Assembly: GCA_014238785.1 (NCBI GenBank)
Contig: JABAAL010000008.1
Coordinates: 1-64,000 of the forward strand
Reading direction: 5' to 3'
DNA length: 64,000 bases
Source: Phycisphaerales bacterium
GTDB taxonomy: Bacteria > Planctomycetota > Phycisphaerae > Phycisphaerales > SM1A02
Position 1 is the stretch's first letter, and each line of letters starts with the position of its first letter. A program made the translations under genes and the position numbers. The notes below the pieces were generated by a model, which saw nothing but the letters and a program-made list of their open reading frames with translations, was not told the DNA's origin and made no database searches. Below are positions 1 to 8,783 of this stretch, piece by piece.

Positions 1-402
1 GATTTCATTTGCTGGAATCAGTTTGCCTGTATCCATACCAGGGCAAGGAGTTTCGTCCTTTGCTCGTTGCCAAGCTGCCTCTGAACGTAAATTTTCGCGC
101 CAAAAAGGCCATGTACGACATTGCGACGGGCGAGCTTCATACAACGTGCAACTTGGCAATTCGGATTCTCGATCAAGAAATACGCAGTCGTACTTCCCAG
201 AAATCACGTTCTCTGTCAGCGACCAACGAATACCAACTTTTCGTGCGTATAGCGTGTAAAAATCATCTTCACTGATGCCAAGTTTCTTTGCCATCGCCTT
301 CCCCTCAGCATCAGTAAACCATACCGCACCCGGAGGTCCTGTACAACAATTCCCACACTGCGTACAAGAAAAACGAAGTCCATCTTCAAACCAATCATTC
401 AT
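1..402 (-). CDS. YkgJ-type cysteine cluster protein (partial, C-terminus outside window)
   Basis: The minus-strand frame is open for 134 codons from ATG at 402 to the window edge, so the C-terminus is missing. The N-terminus carries CTQCGNCC (about residues 14-21), the CxxCxxxxCC-like signature of the YkgJ/UPF0153 family of putative metal- or Fe-S-binding proteins. A further cysteine-rich part follows (PSCTLYEARPSQCRTWPFW), also typical of the family. The cellular role of this family is not established. No Shine-Dalgarno is visible. TAGGAT at 409-414 (minus strand) ends 6 nt before the ATG, so the mRNA may be leaderless. The family call is good; the function is unknown. Confidence 0.75.
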   Translation of the reverse strand, partial: MNDWFEDGLRFSCTQCGNCCTGPPGAVWFTDAEGKAMAKKLGISEDDFYTLYARKVGIRWSLTENVISGKYDCVFLDRESELPSCTLYEARPSQCRTWPFWRENLRSEAAWQRAKDETPCPGMDTGKLIPANEI

Positions 403-408
403 TAATGC

Positions 409-414
409 ATCCTA
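409..414 (-). promoter_or_regulatory. Putative -10 element, leaderless start of the YkgJ-type gene
   Basis: On the minus strand TAGGAT is followed by 6 nt (GCATTA) and then ATG at 402. With the usual distance from -10 to transcription start, the mRNA would begin at or next to the A of the start codon. No clear -35 is seen. Confidence 0.4.
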
Positions 415-483
415 TAGCAACTTCTCATACAACACAGCATTAAAAATGGGGTGTATCATCCAAGCAACCAAAAGGACACTTTC

Positions 484-2283
484 ATGGAATTCACCACAAA
501 CGACGTCATCAATGCAATCAATGGTCTTTTATTCCACGAGTATGTTGTCTACGCTCTTCTGGCAACTGGTCTCATTTTTACCCTTTGGAGTGGATTTGGA
601 CAATACCGCGCGCTCACTCATGGTGTTTCTGTTATCCGCGGCAAGTTCGACAAGAAAGATGATCCCGGTGCAATCAGTCACTTCCAAGCACTTTCTGCTG
701 CACTCTCTGCCACCGTTGGCCTTGGGAACATTGCAGGCGTAGCCCTTGCCGTTGCTATTGGAGGTCCCGGCGCTGTCTTTTGGATGTGGGTCATCGGACT
801 TCTTGGCATGGCTCTCAAAATGACCGAAGTCACGCAGTCCATGCTTACACGCGATACGTCGGATCCTAAAAATCCTCATGGCGGTCCTATGTATGTCGTT
901 GACAATTTGTTTAAAAAAGCGGGTGGTAGACTCGGTGCAACCATTGGCGGCATCTTCTGCTTCACCCTTGTGCTCTCTGCAATCACCGGCGGCAACATGT
1001 TCCAAGCGTGGAATGTTGCTGCAGTCACAACCCAATACTTTGATATTCCTGGTGTCTCTGATATAGAAAAAACGGCAAACTTTAACCCCGAAACATTTTC
1101 CATTGGCATTCTGCTCGCGGTCATCGTTGGGTGTGTCATCATTGGTGGCATTAAACGAATCGGCTCGGTTGCTGGCAAACTGGTTCCCTTTATGTGCGTC
1201 ATGTACTTGGCTGCTGGCTTATTTGTTCTCCTTCTCAACATTGGTCAAATTCCTGAACTGCTCATGCTCATCGTCAAATACGGTCTAGGTTTTGGTGATG
1301 CACCAGCGAGTGGCGCATTCCTTGGAGGTTCCATAGGCTATGCAGCTATGTGGGGTATTAAACGTGCGCTCTTCTCCTCAGAAGCAGGGCAAGGTTCCGC
1401 TCCTATTGCACACGCTGCTGCAAAATGCGATGAGCCCGCCCGAGAAGGTGTTGTTGCAGGACTTGAACCATTCATTGACACACTCGTTGTCTGCACCGTT
1501 ACTGCACTCATTATTCTTGCAAGTGGCGCATGGAACCGTGGACCAGAGGCAACCTTTATAGATCAAACCGTAGTGACGCTTTCCCTCGAAGACGATGAAT
1601 GGAAACTGACAACACCCGCTCTTCCCGCAAAAAATGAAGAAGCAAAACGTATCAACGGCGTTGAAGAAACGCAGTCTGGCTGGTCGTTAAATGACTCCGT
1701 ATTTATGATGCTTCGAGCGGGAGAAGACGCGAACACCGGCGACAATTTGCACCGCATTTCGGGAACCGTTGTAAAGGACGGCGATGGGTACGGCGTAAAC
1801 TGGAATGCATTTGATGCAGAGCATGACGATACTGGCAACACCATTCCTGTCACCATTGAAGGGAACGGCGTTTGGGCAAGCTATCCGGGAGCAAGTTTAA
1901 CGGCGCATGCGTTTGACAGAACGGTACCGGGACTTGGCAAATGGCTTGTTGTCATTGCCGCTTGGCTCTTTGCAATCTCAACCATGATTTCATGGAGTTA
2001 TTACGGCGAGCAAGGTGTCATCTACGTCTTTGGTAAGGAAGGAATGGTGTCGGTGTTTGCCGTCACGCTTTACCGAATAACCTATACAGTACTAGTAGCA
2101 GTGTCCACAATTGGCTTCATCACAACAGATGCTGAACTTGACATGTGGACAACCCTTGGCCTTGGTGCAATGCTCGTCGTGAACATTCCAATCATGTGGA
2201 TTTATGGGCCAAAAGCAATGCGTGCCTACCACACATATATTGGCAAACTTAAACGTGGTGAATTTGATTCAAAAGGAGAATAA
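484..2283 (+). CDS. Sodium:alanine symporter family (AGCS) protein
   Basis: A 599-residue multi-pass membrane protein. The family core is clear: GLGNIAGVALAVAIGGPGAVFWMW in the first half, and a later KRALFSSEAGQGSAPIAHAAA segment. AGCS proteins import alanine or glycine with sodium. Start 484 is chosen over an upstream in-frame ATG at 451 because AAAAGGA lies just before 484 and the family N-terminus begins there. Unusual: between about residues 350 and 480 there is a long hydrophilic stretch (ThrLeuSerLeuGluAspAspGlu through a Gly/Asp-rich region) splitting two membrane segments; ordinary AGCS members have only a short loop. A 67-residue membrane protein follows after 1 nt. Substrate specificity is inferred from the family only. 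Confidence 0.9.
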   Translation: MEFTTNDVINAINGLLFHEYVVYALLATGLIFTLWSGFGQYRALTHGVSVIRGKFDKKDDPGAISHFQALSAALSATVGLGNIAGVALAVAIGGPGAVFWMWVIGLLGMALKMTEVTQSMLTRDTSDPKNPHGGPMYVVDNLFKKAGGRLGATIGGIFCFTLVLSAITGGNMFQAWNVAAVTTQYFDIPGVSDIEKTANFNPETFSIGILLAVIVGCVIIGGIKRIGSVAGKLVPFMCVMYLAAGLFVLLLNIGQIPELLMLIVKYGLGFGDAPASGAFLGGSIGYAAMWGIKRALFSSEAGQGSAPIAHAAAKCDEPAREGVVAGLEPFIDTLVVCTVTALIILASGAWNRGPEATFIDQTVVTLSLEDDEWKLTTPALPAKNEEAKRINGVEETQSGWSLNDSVFMMLRAGEDANTGDNLHRISGTVVKDGDGYGVNWNAFDAEHDDTGNTIPVTIEGNGVWASYPGASLTAHAFDRTVPGLGKWLVVIAAWLFAISTMISWSYYGEQGVIYVFGKEGMVSVFAVTLYRITYTVLVAVSTIGFITTDAELDMWTTLGLGAMLVVNIPIMWIYGPKAMRAYHTYIGKLKRGEFDSKGE

Positions 2284-2284
2284 T

Positions 2285-2488
2285 ATGAAAATTTGCTCAT
2301 CAATCATTTCTGGAATTATTGGTCTTGTCTGCGGACTTATCGCAATGTGGTTTGTGTTTGGCGTATTCGAAGTGCCGATTGTGTTGACCAATGTGTACAT
2401 CGCCGCTGGTATCGCTTCGTTCTTCGGTTCATTCTTTGGTTCCTTGTTCGCGGGGAACGCCAAATGCGAAGTCAAAGTTACTGAGTAA
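2285..2488 (+). CDS. Small two-helix membrane protein
   Basis: 67 residues with two hydrophobic segments separated by a short turn (ISGIIGLVCGLIAMWFVFGV, then IAAGIASFFGSFFGSLF) and a short polar C-terminus. The start at 2285 has AAAGGAGAA just upstream. It begins 1 nt after the symporter stop, so the two are almost certainly co-transcribed and it may be a symporter accessory subunit; that role is inference from position only. Its last 11 bases overlap the 3' end of convergent lpxB. I do not recognise the family. Confidence 0.65.
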   Translation: MKICSSIISGIIGLVCGLIAMWFVFGVFEVPIVLTNVYIAAGIASFFGSFFGSLFAGNAKCEVKVTE

Positions 2489-3581
2489 ACGACAGGATAA
2501 TCTCAGCTGCTTCTTTGCTTGGATTGTGCGATTCGTAGATAGCTGCTTCTTTCTGCAACTGATCACGCATTGTTTGCATTGCTTTTTCGTCATGGAGAAG
2601 GTCAATTGCAACTTCTGCAATGTGCCAAGCGATATTCCCGCATGGAATAAATTCAGTAACAATGCGCTTGCCCGCAATCAAATTTGGCAATAAACGGTGC
2701 GGGGTATTCAATACCAGCTTCGAGAGTAGCCTAGATACAACATTCACTTTATACATACCAATCATTGGTGTTGTGTGATTCATAACGTGTAACGACACCG
2801 TGCCCGAGACTGCCAAAGCAAGCGTTCCCCATTCCAAAACGCTCGGCAATTCATCCGCAACAATTTGTAAACCATTTGCAAATTGTTCTACCCGCTCAAC
2901 ATCCTCGCCTCGACAAGCAATGACTGCTTTTGTTTCTGGAAACTCTGAGCAAATTCGCTTCAACACTTCTTGTTGCATCGGAAGATTTTTCAAAATTTCA
3001 CTTTTGCGTGAACCTGGGAGCAAAATAATATTTGGATTGCCTTCTGGAAGTGCGATGTGTGGAACTTCGGTTTTCTTGAGAGCTGGATGCCCAATAAACG
3101 TAGCAGGCATACCTCTTGATTCGAACCACTCTGGTTCAAATGGAAGCAAACACATAACGTGGTCGCTTAATCGTTTCATTTTTTTTATTCGCCACGGTGC
3201 CCATGCCCAAAGTTGCGGCCCTGCAAGGTGCACGACATTACACCCATACTTTCTCGCAACTTTACACACCGGCCAATTTGCAGCGGGCGAATCGATCGCC
3301 ACAACAACATCCGGCTCATGCTCCTTTATCCAAGCCTCAACTACATCGACAAGCCCCTTAATTCGTTTGATTTCTGCAACAGCGCCAACCCCCATCGCTG
3401 CCTCTTTTGTGGTGTGTGCCAATAGCTCGACGCCTTCTGCTTCCATGAGCGCTCCACCCAAACCAACAACGTTGCAGGAAGGGGCCTGTAGTTTAAGCCC
3501 ACGCATCGCCATTGCTCCAAGGGCATCGCCACTTGGCTCAAATGCCGTCATTAAAATTAATTTTGGTTTACTAGATTCCAT
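2478..3581 (-). CDS. lpxB: Lipid-A-disaccharide synthase LpxB
   Basis: 367 residues, the usual length for LpxB, which joins UDP-2,3-diacylglucosamine and lipid X into the lipid A disaccharide at the inner membrane. N-terminal MTAFEPSGDALGAMAMRGLK matches the family (GExSGDxxGA-type opening, here EPSGDALGA). Later segments GPQLWAWAPWR, HVMCLLPFEPEWF, FIGHP and LLPGSRKSEI are family hallmarks. The start at 3581 gives a normal N-terminus; the open frame runs upstream to 3707 but would overlap divergent aspS. Its 3' end overlaps the small membrane gene by 11 bp. No other lpx gene is in the window. It implies an LPS-type outer membrane. Confidence 0.93.
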   Translation of the reverse strand: MESSKPKLILMTAFEPSGDALGAMAMRGLKLQAPSCNVVGLGGALMEAEGVELLAHTTKEAAMGVGAVAEIKRIKGLVDVVEAWIKEHEPDVVVAIDSPAANWPVCKVARKYGCNVVHLAGPQLWAWAPWRIKKMKRLSDHVMCLLPFEPEWFESRGMPATFIGHPALKKTEVPHIALPEGNPNIILLPGSRKSEILKNLPMQQEVLKRICSEFPETKAVIACRGEDVERVEQFANGLQIVADELPSVLEWGTLALAVSGTVSLHVMNHTTPMIGMYKVNVVSRLLSKLVLNTPHRLLPNLIAGKRIVTEFIPCGNIAWHIAEVAIDLLHDEKAMQTMRDQLQKEAAIYESHNPSKEAAEIILSFTQ

Positions 3582-3612
3582 TTGTATCAATCGAGGGTAT
3601 TGGGTGGTCTGG

Positions 3613-3618
3613 TACAAT
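3613..3618 (+). promoter_or_regulatory. Putative -10 element, leaderless aspS start
   Basis: TACAAT followed by exactly 6 nt and then the aspS ATG at 3625. No Shine-Dalgarno lies between. Only 43 bp separate the divergent lpxB and aspS starts. Confidence 0.5.
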
Positions 3619-3624
3619 ACCCGA

Positions 3625-5415
3625 ATGCTTAAAAGAACATGCACATGTGGCGACTCCCGACAAGAAAACGCCGGAGAAACAACCACCCTCAGTGGTTGGG
3701 TAAACACCTATCGTGATCAAGGTAAGGGGCTTGTATTTATCGATTTACGAGATAGATACGGCATGACACAAGTCGTTTTCGATGCGGAAGACACCTCCCC
3801 AGAAGTAATGGCTGAGGGAACGACATTAAGACGAGAAGATGTCGTCAGCGTAACTGGTGTGCTCCGGGTTCGTGATGGCAAGGCAAATAAAAAACTGAAG
3901 ACGGGTGACATTGAACTCGTTGCAAAAGAACTTGAGATTATTAACCGAACTGCAAAGTTACCGATTTTGCCGGACGACCACGATGCTGACAACATTGGCG
4001 AAGAACATCGTTTGCGCTATCGTTACATTGACCTGCGCAGGCCGAAGATGCAAAATATACTTGCGCTTCGACATAAAATTACACAGTTCACTCGGAACTT
4101 TTTTGCAGATCGCGAATTCCTTGAAATAGAAACACCTTTACTCATCACGCCAACGCCAGAAGGCGCACGAGACTTCATAGTTCCATCGAGGCACCAAGCC
4201 GGTCAATGGTATGCCCTACCGCAAAGTCCTCAAATTTTCAAACAAATCTTGATGGTCGCTGGGTGTGATAAATATTTACAAATTTGCAAATGCCTTCGAG
4301 ACGAAGATCCTCGCGCCGATCGCCAAGCAGAGTTTACGCAAATTGATCTTGAAATGAGTTTCGTTGAACAGGAAGACGTGCTTGAAATCATGAGCGAGTT
4401 TGCCACAAATCTCTATAAAGAAGTTGGAGGCATCGACCTTGGTGATCTTCCGCAACTGTCTTGGAAAGATGCGATGGACAACTACGGTTCCGACAGACCT
4501 GACATTCGTTTTGATTTACAACTCAAAGATGTCACCGATCTCGCAGCCAAAACCGACTTTAAAGTATTCAAAGAAGCATGCGATTCTGGTGGTAGCGTAA
4601 AAGCAATGCGTGTCCCCGGTGGTGCCGAAAAACTCTCGCGCAAAAAAACCGATGCGTTCGCTGAAGTCGCAAAAACATACGGCGCCGGTGGACTTCCTGT
4701 TGTGAAGTACCAAGGTGGAGAATTTGTTACAGGCGTGGCGAAGTTTGTTGAACCTATTAAGGACGAACTTGTTGAGGCTCTAGGACTTGAAGATGGCGAC
4801 ATCGTCATGTTCGGCATCGGCACCTACCGCGTCGCATGCATTTCACTTGGTGAAGTACGTTTAGCCGTGGCAAAAGAACTCGACTTAATTCCTGAAGGCA
4901 TGTTCCGAGGTCTTTGGGTTATTGACTTCCCCATGTTTGATTGGAACGAAGAAGCGCAACGCTGGGTCAGCGAGCATCACCCGTTCACTGCTCCGCTTGC
5001 ATCGCATCTCGATATTCTTGAAACAGATCCTGCCAACTGTCTCTCCTCAGGATATGACCTTGTGATTAACGGCGCTGAAGTAGGCGGTGGTTCCATTCGT
5101 ATCCACGCCCCAGAAATTCAGTCCAAAGTCTTCGGTTTACTCGGCTTGTCCGATGAAGAAACCGAAGATAAATTTGGATTCTTGCTCAATGCACTTCGAT
5201 TTGGTGCACCGCCCCATGGTGGCGTTGCGTTTGGTCTTGACCGGCTTGTCATGATGATGATTGGTACGGATAATATTCGTGACGTCATCGCATTCCCAAA
5301 AACGCAAACGGGTGCAGATCTCATGTGCGAAGCGCCCGGCGCAGCAGACGAGGCGCAACTCGACGAACTTGGGATCATCATGCGCCAACCAGTTGAGACC
5401 ACAGAGCAAGCGTAA
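3625..5415 (+). CDS. aspS: Aspartyl-tRNA synthetase
   Basis: 596 residues, matching bacterial-type AspRS. Order: OB-fold anticodon-binding domain (SGWVNTYRDQGKGLVFIDLRDR), class II motif 2 region (KCLRDEDPRADRQAEFTQIDLEMSF), a bacterial GAD insertion domain (about residues 300-410), and motif 3 (GGVAFGLDRLVMMM). It charges tRNA-Asp, or both tRNA-Asp and tRNA-Asn if the organism lacks AsnRS; the sequence alone does not decide which. Start 3625 gives the normal N-terminus and follows TACAAT by 6 nt. The last 38 bases overlap the 3' end of the convergent AsnB-like gene, which is a long overlap. Confidence 0.95.
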   Translation: MLKRTCTCGDSRQENAGETTTLSGWVNTYRDQGKGLVFIDLRDRYGMTQVVFDAEDTSPEVMAEGTTLRREDVVSVTGVLRVRDGKANKKLKTGDIELVAKELEIINRTAKLPILPDDHDADNIGEEHRLRYRYIDLRRPKMQNILALRHKITQFTRNFFADREFLEIETPLLITPTPEGARDFIVPSRHQAGQWYALPQSPQIFKQILMVAGCDKYLQICKCLRDEDPRADRQAEFTQIDLEMSFVEQEDVLEIMSEFATNLYKEVGGIDLGDLPQLSWKDAMDNYGSDRPDIRFDLQLKDVTDLAAKTDFKVFKEACDSGGSVKAMRVPGGAEKLSRKKTDAFAEVAKTYGAGGLPVVKYQGGEFVTGVAKFVEPIKDELVEALGLEDGDIVMFGIGTYRVACISLGEVRLAVAKELDLIPEGMFRGLWVIDFPMFDWNEEAQRWVSEHHPFTAPLASHLDILETDPANCLSSGYDLVINGAEVGGGSIRIHAPEIQSKVFGLLGLSDEETEDKFGFLLNALRFGAPPHGGVAFGLDRLVMMMIGTDNIRDVIAFPKTQTGADLMCEAPGAADEAQLDELGIIMRQPVETTEQA

Positions 5416-6439
5416 GAAGTGTAAATAATTCTTGAGCATTATCTTTTTCTCCGCTTTGATGTGCAGAGAGTTTTTTGATGCACTCGCTTTGATTAATCGG
5501 AAGATTTCCAAATGCATTGGACGAATGTAATGTATCGCTGGCAAGCTGGCCAAGTTGGCTTTGCGAACTACGAAGCCATGAAGCAAGCGGAAATGGGATT
5601 GGTTCTATTGAGTCGCATTGCGTAGAGATAGCGAGATCAACCCCAGTATAATTTGCAATCGCACCAAGTTCCATTCTTCTTGAGGCGTTACGTTGAATCG
5701 CCATCTGTTTTTCTTCTTGCTTCGAATTGAATAATCGCTTGAGAAGTCCTGTTGATTGCGGCATGATTAGACCATCTACAACAGGGCAGCCGATTTCTTT
5801 TGCATATCGATACAGTTGCAACGTTGAAAGCAAATCAGCATTAGCAAATGGTGTTCCTAGAATTCGTACCAATGTTTGGACATCTTCTGCAGGCGTTGTT
5901 GTAAAGTCGCAACTCAGCGTAGTCGTACTTGTTGGGGCGTTCTCTAATTTGTGTTGTATTGGCATCGAATAGAGTGGTGCAAGAAGTCCACCACCCTCCA
6001 TCACAAATCCATCTTGCAAATATCCCTCCACACCTTGCGACAAAGTGGAACTTGGTAATTCTAACTCGCGAGCTATGGTGAGAAGCGGCAAAGGATTTGA
6101 ACTAAACAAAAGTCCATCCCCTACTTCAGCCAAATCGAGCCAGTAAAGTGATTTCTGGCCTGTCCCCTTTCGCCCAAGTTCCAATTCCAACGTTTCCTCG
6201 TTCCACATCGCGTAGGCACATTCGCCTCTCAAATCACCATCCACAACTTTGAGGTCTGACCCCAAAGCGTCTGAACCCGAAAATAGAAGAATGTGAAGGT
6301 CGCCGTGCTCAATGGGGGTGGAATCCTCAAAACGAAATGTCAAAGTCCCACCAAGCAAAAGTGATTGCTCGAGTATTTTGCCCCACTTTTGGGGGACTGG
6401 TCCCCCATCTCGCCTCAAGATGCCTGCAATGCCACGCAT
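5378..6439 (-). CDS. Degenerate asparagine synthetase B-like protein, probably not a synthetase
   Basis: 353 residues. It opens MRGIAGIL, the MCGIAGI start of class II glutamine amidotransferases with the catalytic Cys2 replaced by Arg (CGT against TGT, one base). AsnB-like landmarks continue: AYAMWNEETLELELGR, GLLFSSNPLPLL, a VEGYLQDGFV helix, and a C-terminal FPLASWLR and ELFTLLTLALW that match the end of AsnB. The SGGxDS ATP-binding loop of the synthetase domain is absent and the protein is about 200 residues shorter than AsnB. Glutaminase and synthetase chemistry therefore both look lost. The frame is intact, so it may be a kept pseudoenzyme rather than a fresh pseudogene. The start at 6439 is 19 bp from the divergent symporter start. 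Confidence 0.7.
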   Translation of the reverse strand: MRGIAGILRRDGGPVPQKWGKILEQSLLLGGTLTFRFEDSTPIEHGDLHILLFSGSDALGSDLKVVDGDLRGECAYAMWNEETLELELGRKGTGQKSLYWLDLAEVGDGLLFSSNPLPLLTIARELELPSSTLSQGVEGYLQDGFVMEGGGLLAPLYSMPIQHKLENAPTSTTTLSCDFTTTPAEDVQTLVRILGTPFANADLLSTLQLYRYAKEIGCPVVDGLIMPQSTGLLKRLFNSKQEEKQMAIQRNASRRMELGAIANYTGVDLAISTQCDSIEPIPFPLASWLRSSQSQLGQLASDTLHSSNAFGNLPINQSECIKKLSAHQSGEKDNAQELFTLLTLALWSQLVGA

Positions 6440-6445
6440 ATCGGG

Positions 6446-6452
6446 TAGGGTA
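6446..6452. promoter_or_regulatory. Overlapping divergent -10 elements
   Basis: Only 19 bp separate the divergent ATG codons at 6439 (minus) and 6459 (plus). TAGGGT (6446-6451, plus) and TACCCT (6452-6447, minus) each end 7 nt before their ATG and overlap by 5 bp. There is no room for two ribosome binding sites, so both mRNAs are probably leaderless and their promoters mutually exclusive. TACAAC at 6451-6456 is an alternative but lies too near the plus-strand ATG. Confidence 0.35.
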
Positions 6453-6458
6453 CAACGC

Positions 6459-7754
6459 ATGACACATCGAAGTACGAATATCTTGACATTGTTGATTCTC
6501 ATTGGGCTCGTTGCGGGTGCACTCTTTGGGGAATATGGTCTCTATGCTGCAGGCGCAACTGTTGATGGTGGCCACTGGCTCAAAGCAGCAGGTGATCTTG
6601 TTTTAATTAGACCCTTAAAACTTCTTGTAGTACCGCTAATTTTCTTCAGTGTCATTTCAGGAATATCTCGCATTGGCGATCCATCCAAACTTGGAAAAAT
6701 TGGCGGCGCAACGCTGGTGTATTACCTTGCAACGATGTTCATGGCTGTCTCGCTTGGCACCCTCCTTGTGACTTGGATTTCACCGGGAGTATTACAAGCA
6801 AGTGTGCAAGAAGAACTTATTGGAACCGCGCACGTAATCGGAGCAACGCAAGGGGCAACCAATGACCTAGGTTCTGCTTGGATGAATATCCTCTACCAAC
6901 TCGTTCCTGTCAATATTTTAGACGACATGGTGAAGGTGCAGCCACTTGGCATCATCGTGTTTGCTATCGCGTTTGGTCTTGCGCTTGCTGCGGGCGGTGA
7001 TAAAACAAAAGCCGTAAGAGACATCTGCAACGCTTGCTTTGAAGGGCTCATGATTCTAGTTCGCTGGGTCATTTGGCTTACGCCAATTGGCGTTTTCTTC
7101 CTCGTTGCTTGGACGGTTGGCAGAATTGGTTTTGACTCGATTAAAGGTCCCCTTGGTATGTATATGGTGACCGTATTGCTTGGGCTTGCAATCCACGGGT
7201 TCCTCGTATTACCGCTTGTGCTCTTTCTGTTTTCAAGAAAAAACCCATTCCGATTTATGTGGCAAATGAAACGAGCACTCATGACCGCCGTTGGCACAGA
7301 TTCGAGTTCGGCAACACTTCCTGTGACTATCGATACCGCCGAGACTGAAGGTGGTTGCTCAAAAAAATCTGCAAACTTTGTGCTTCCCTTAGGAGCGACG
7401 ATTAATATGGACGGTACCGCGTTGTACGAAGCGGTTGCCGTTGTCTTTTTGTTTCAACTGTTTGGCATTGAACTCGAATTCGGACAACTCGTCATCGTTG
7501 TGATAACAGCAACTCTTGCTGCAATTGGCGCAGCGGGAATTCCATCCGCTGGATTAGTCACGATGGTCATCGTTATTTCAGCCGTCAATATGAATTTAAC
7601 TGGTAGTGCAAGTGGACCCTTACCGATTGCTGCTATTGGCATCATCATCGGCGTGGACCGAATCCTTGATATGTGCAGAACTGCCGTAAATGTCTGGGGC
7701 GACGCCGTTGGCGCAAAAATAATTTCTCGTATTGCGCCAGATGATCCCGTTTGA
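6459..7754 (+). CDS. Dicarboxylate/amino acid:cation symporter (GltP/DctA family)
   Basis: 431 residues, normal for the DAACS family, which imports glutamate, aspartate or C4-dicarboxylates with sodium or protons. All signature elements are present: serine-rich hairpin 1 (TDSSSATLP), the NMDGTALYE motif in TM7, hairpin 2 (AAGIPSAGLV), and TM8 with DRILDMCRTAVNVWGDA. Hydrophobic segments fill the remainder. Start 6459 is preferred since further upstream the frame runs antisense through the divergent AsnB-like gene. Acidic-substrate specificity is suggested by the TM8 Arg of the CRTAVN motif but not proven. Confidence 0.92.
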   Translation: MTHRSTNILTLLILIGLVAGALFGEYGLYAAGATVDGGHWLKAAGDLVLIRPLKLLVVPLIFFSVISGISRIGDPSKLGKIGGATLVYYLATMFMAVSLGTLLVTWISPGVLQASVQEELIGTAHVIGATQGATNDLGSAWMNILYQLVPVNILDDMVKVQPLGIIVFAIAFGLALAAGGDKTKAVRDICNACFEGLMILVRWVIWLTPIGVFFLVAWTVGRIGFDSIKGPLGMYMVTVLLGLAIHGFLVLPLVLFLFSRKNPFRFMWQMKRALMTAVGTDSSSATLPVTIDTAETEGGCSKKSANFVLPLGATINMDGTALYEAVAVVFLFQLFGIELEFGQLVIVVITATLAAIGAAGIPSAGLVTMVIVISAVNMNLTGSASGPLPIAAIGIIIGVDRILDMCRTAVNVWGDAVGAKIISRIAPDDPV

Positions 7755-7811
7755 GTCCGCAAAGCGGCACAGTCCCCACACTGGACCGAACCAAGTTGTT
7801 GATGTTCCTTG

Positions 7812-8783
7812 TTACTTCGAAAGCGAACTGAGATAATGTTCGGCGTCTAGGGCTGCGATGCATCCCATGCCCGCGGCACTAATGGCTTGTCGATAAATCG
7901 AATCGGCGACATCGCCTGCAGCAAAAACGCCTTCAATGTTTGTCTTGCTGCTTCTTGTATTTAACTCGATGTACTTCGCATCATCAAATTCGACTCCTGT
8001 TCCATCAAGAAATTCTGTCGTGGGCGTGTGGCCGATTGCTACAAAAAGCCCTTTAACTTCTAAGGTAGATTCTTCCCCTGTCACTGTATCTTTCAGTAAT
8101 ACGCCCGTTATTACTTCATCACCAAGAACGTCAACGACCGTTTTATTCCAAACTGGTTCTGCGTTTGAAGCGTTGAAGATGCGTTGCTGCATTGCTTTAG
8201 AGGCGCGGAACTCATCTCTGCGATGAATGATGTACACCTTTGATGCAAACTTTGTCAGGTAACTAGCTTCTTCAAGTGCGCTATCACCTCCACCAACAAC
8301 TGCCAGTGGCTGATCTCTAAACGCCGGCAATGCACCATCGCAAACTGCACAAGCGCTCACCCCGCCACCACTCCGTGCTAGGCGCATTTCGTTTTCAAGC
8401 CCCAACCAGTTTGCTGTAGCACCAGTTGCAATAATTACTGCTTTTGCAAGAATCGTTTCACCCTTATTCGTTACAAGTTTAAATGGTTTCTCCGAAAAAT
8501 CACATGAAACAATGTCTTCGCCACGCTTACGTGCGCCGAATCGTTCCGCTTGCTTTTGGAAGTTTGCCATCATGTCTGGCCCTGTAATTCCCTCAGGAAA
8601 CCCTGGGTAATTTTCAACTTCCGTTGTCAGCATGAGCTGACCACCGGGCAAAACAATAGCGGGTGATGTTTTGGGGACCCCTATAAAAACCAATGGATTC
8701 AACTCGGCCCTCGCAGCGTAAATCGCTGCAGTCCAGCCCGCAGGTCCGCTACCAATAATAATTAGATTTTCAACTTCAGACAT
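7812..8783 (-). CDS. trxB: Thioredoxin reductase
   Basis: 323 residues, usual length. FAD-binding GSGPAGWTAAIYAARA at the N-terminus, the redox pair CAVC at residues 145-148 (CATC in many homologues), the NADPH-binding GGGDSALEEA, and the C-terminal GVFAAGDV FAD motif. It passes electrons from NADPH to thioredoxin in the cytoplasm. It begins directly after the stop of the upstream secreted-protein gene, with AGGAT 12-16 nt before the ATG, so the two form one operon. Only 57 bp separate its end from the convergent symporter gene. Confidence 0.95.
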   Translation of the reverse strand: MSEVENLIIIGSGPAGWTAAIYAARAELNPLVFIGVPKTSPAIVLPGGQLMLTTEVENYPGFPEGITGPDMMANFQKQAERFGARKRGEDIVSCDFSEKPFKLVTNKGETILAKAVIIATGATANWLGLENEMRLARSGGGVSACAVCDGALPAFRDQPLAVVGGGDSALEEASYLTKFASKVYIIHRRDEFRASKAMQQRIFNASNAEPVWNKTVVDVLGDEVITGVLLKDTVTGEESTLEVKGLFVAIGHTPTTEFLDGTGVEFDDAKYIELNTRSSKTNIEGVFAAGDVADSIYRQAISAAGMGCIAALDAEHYLSSLSK

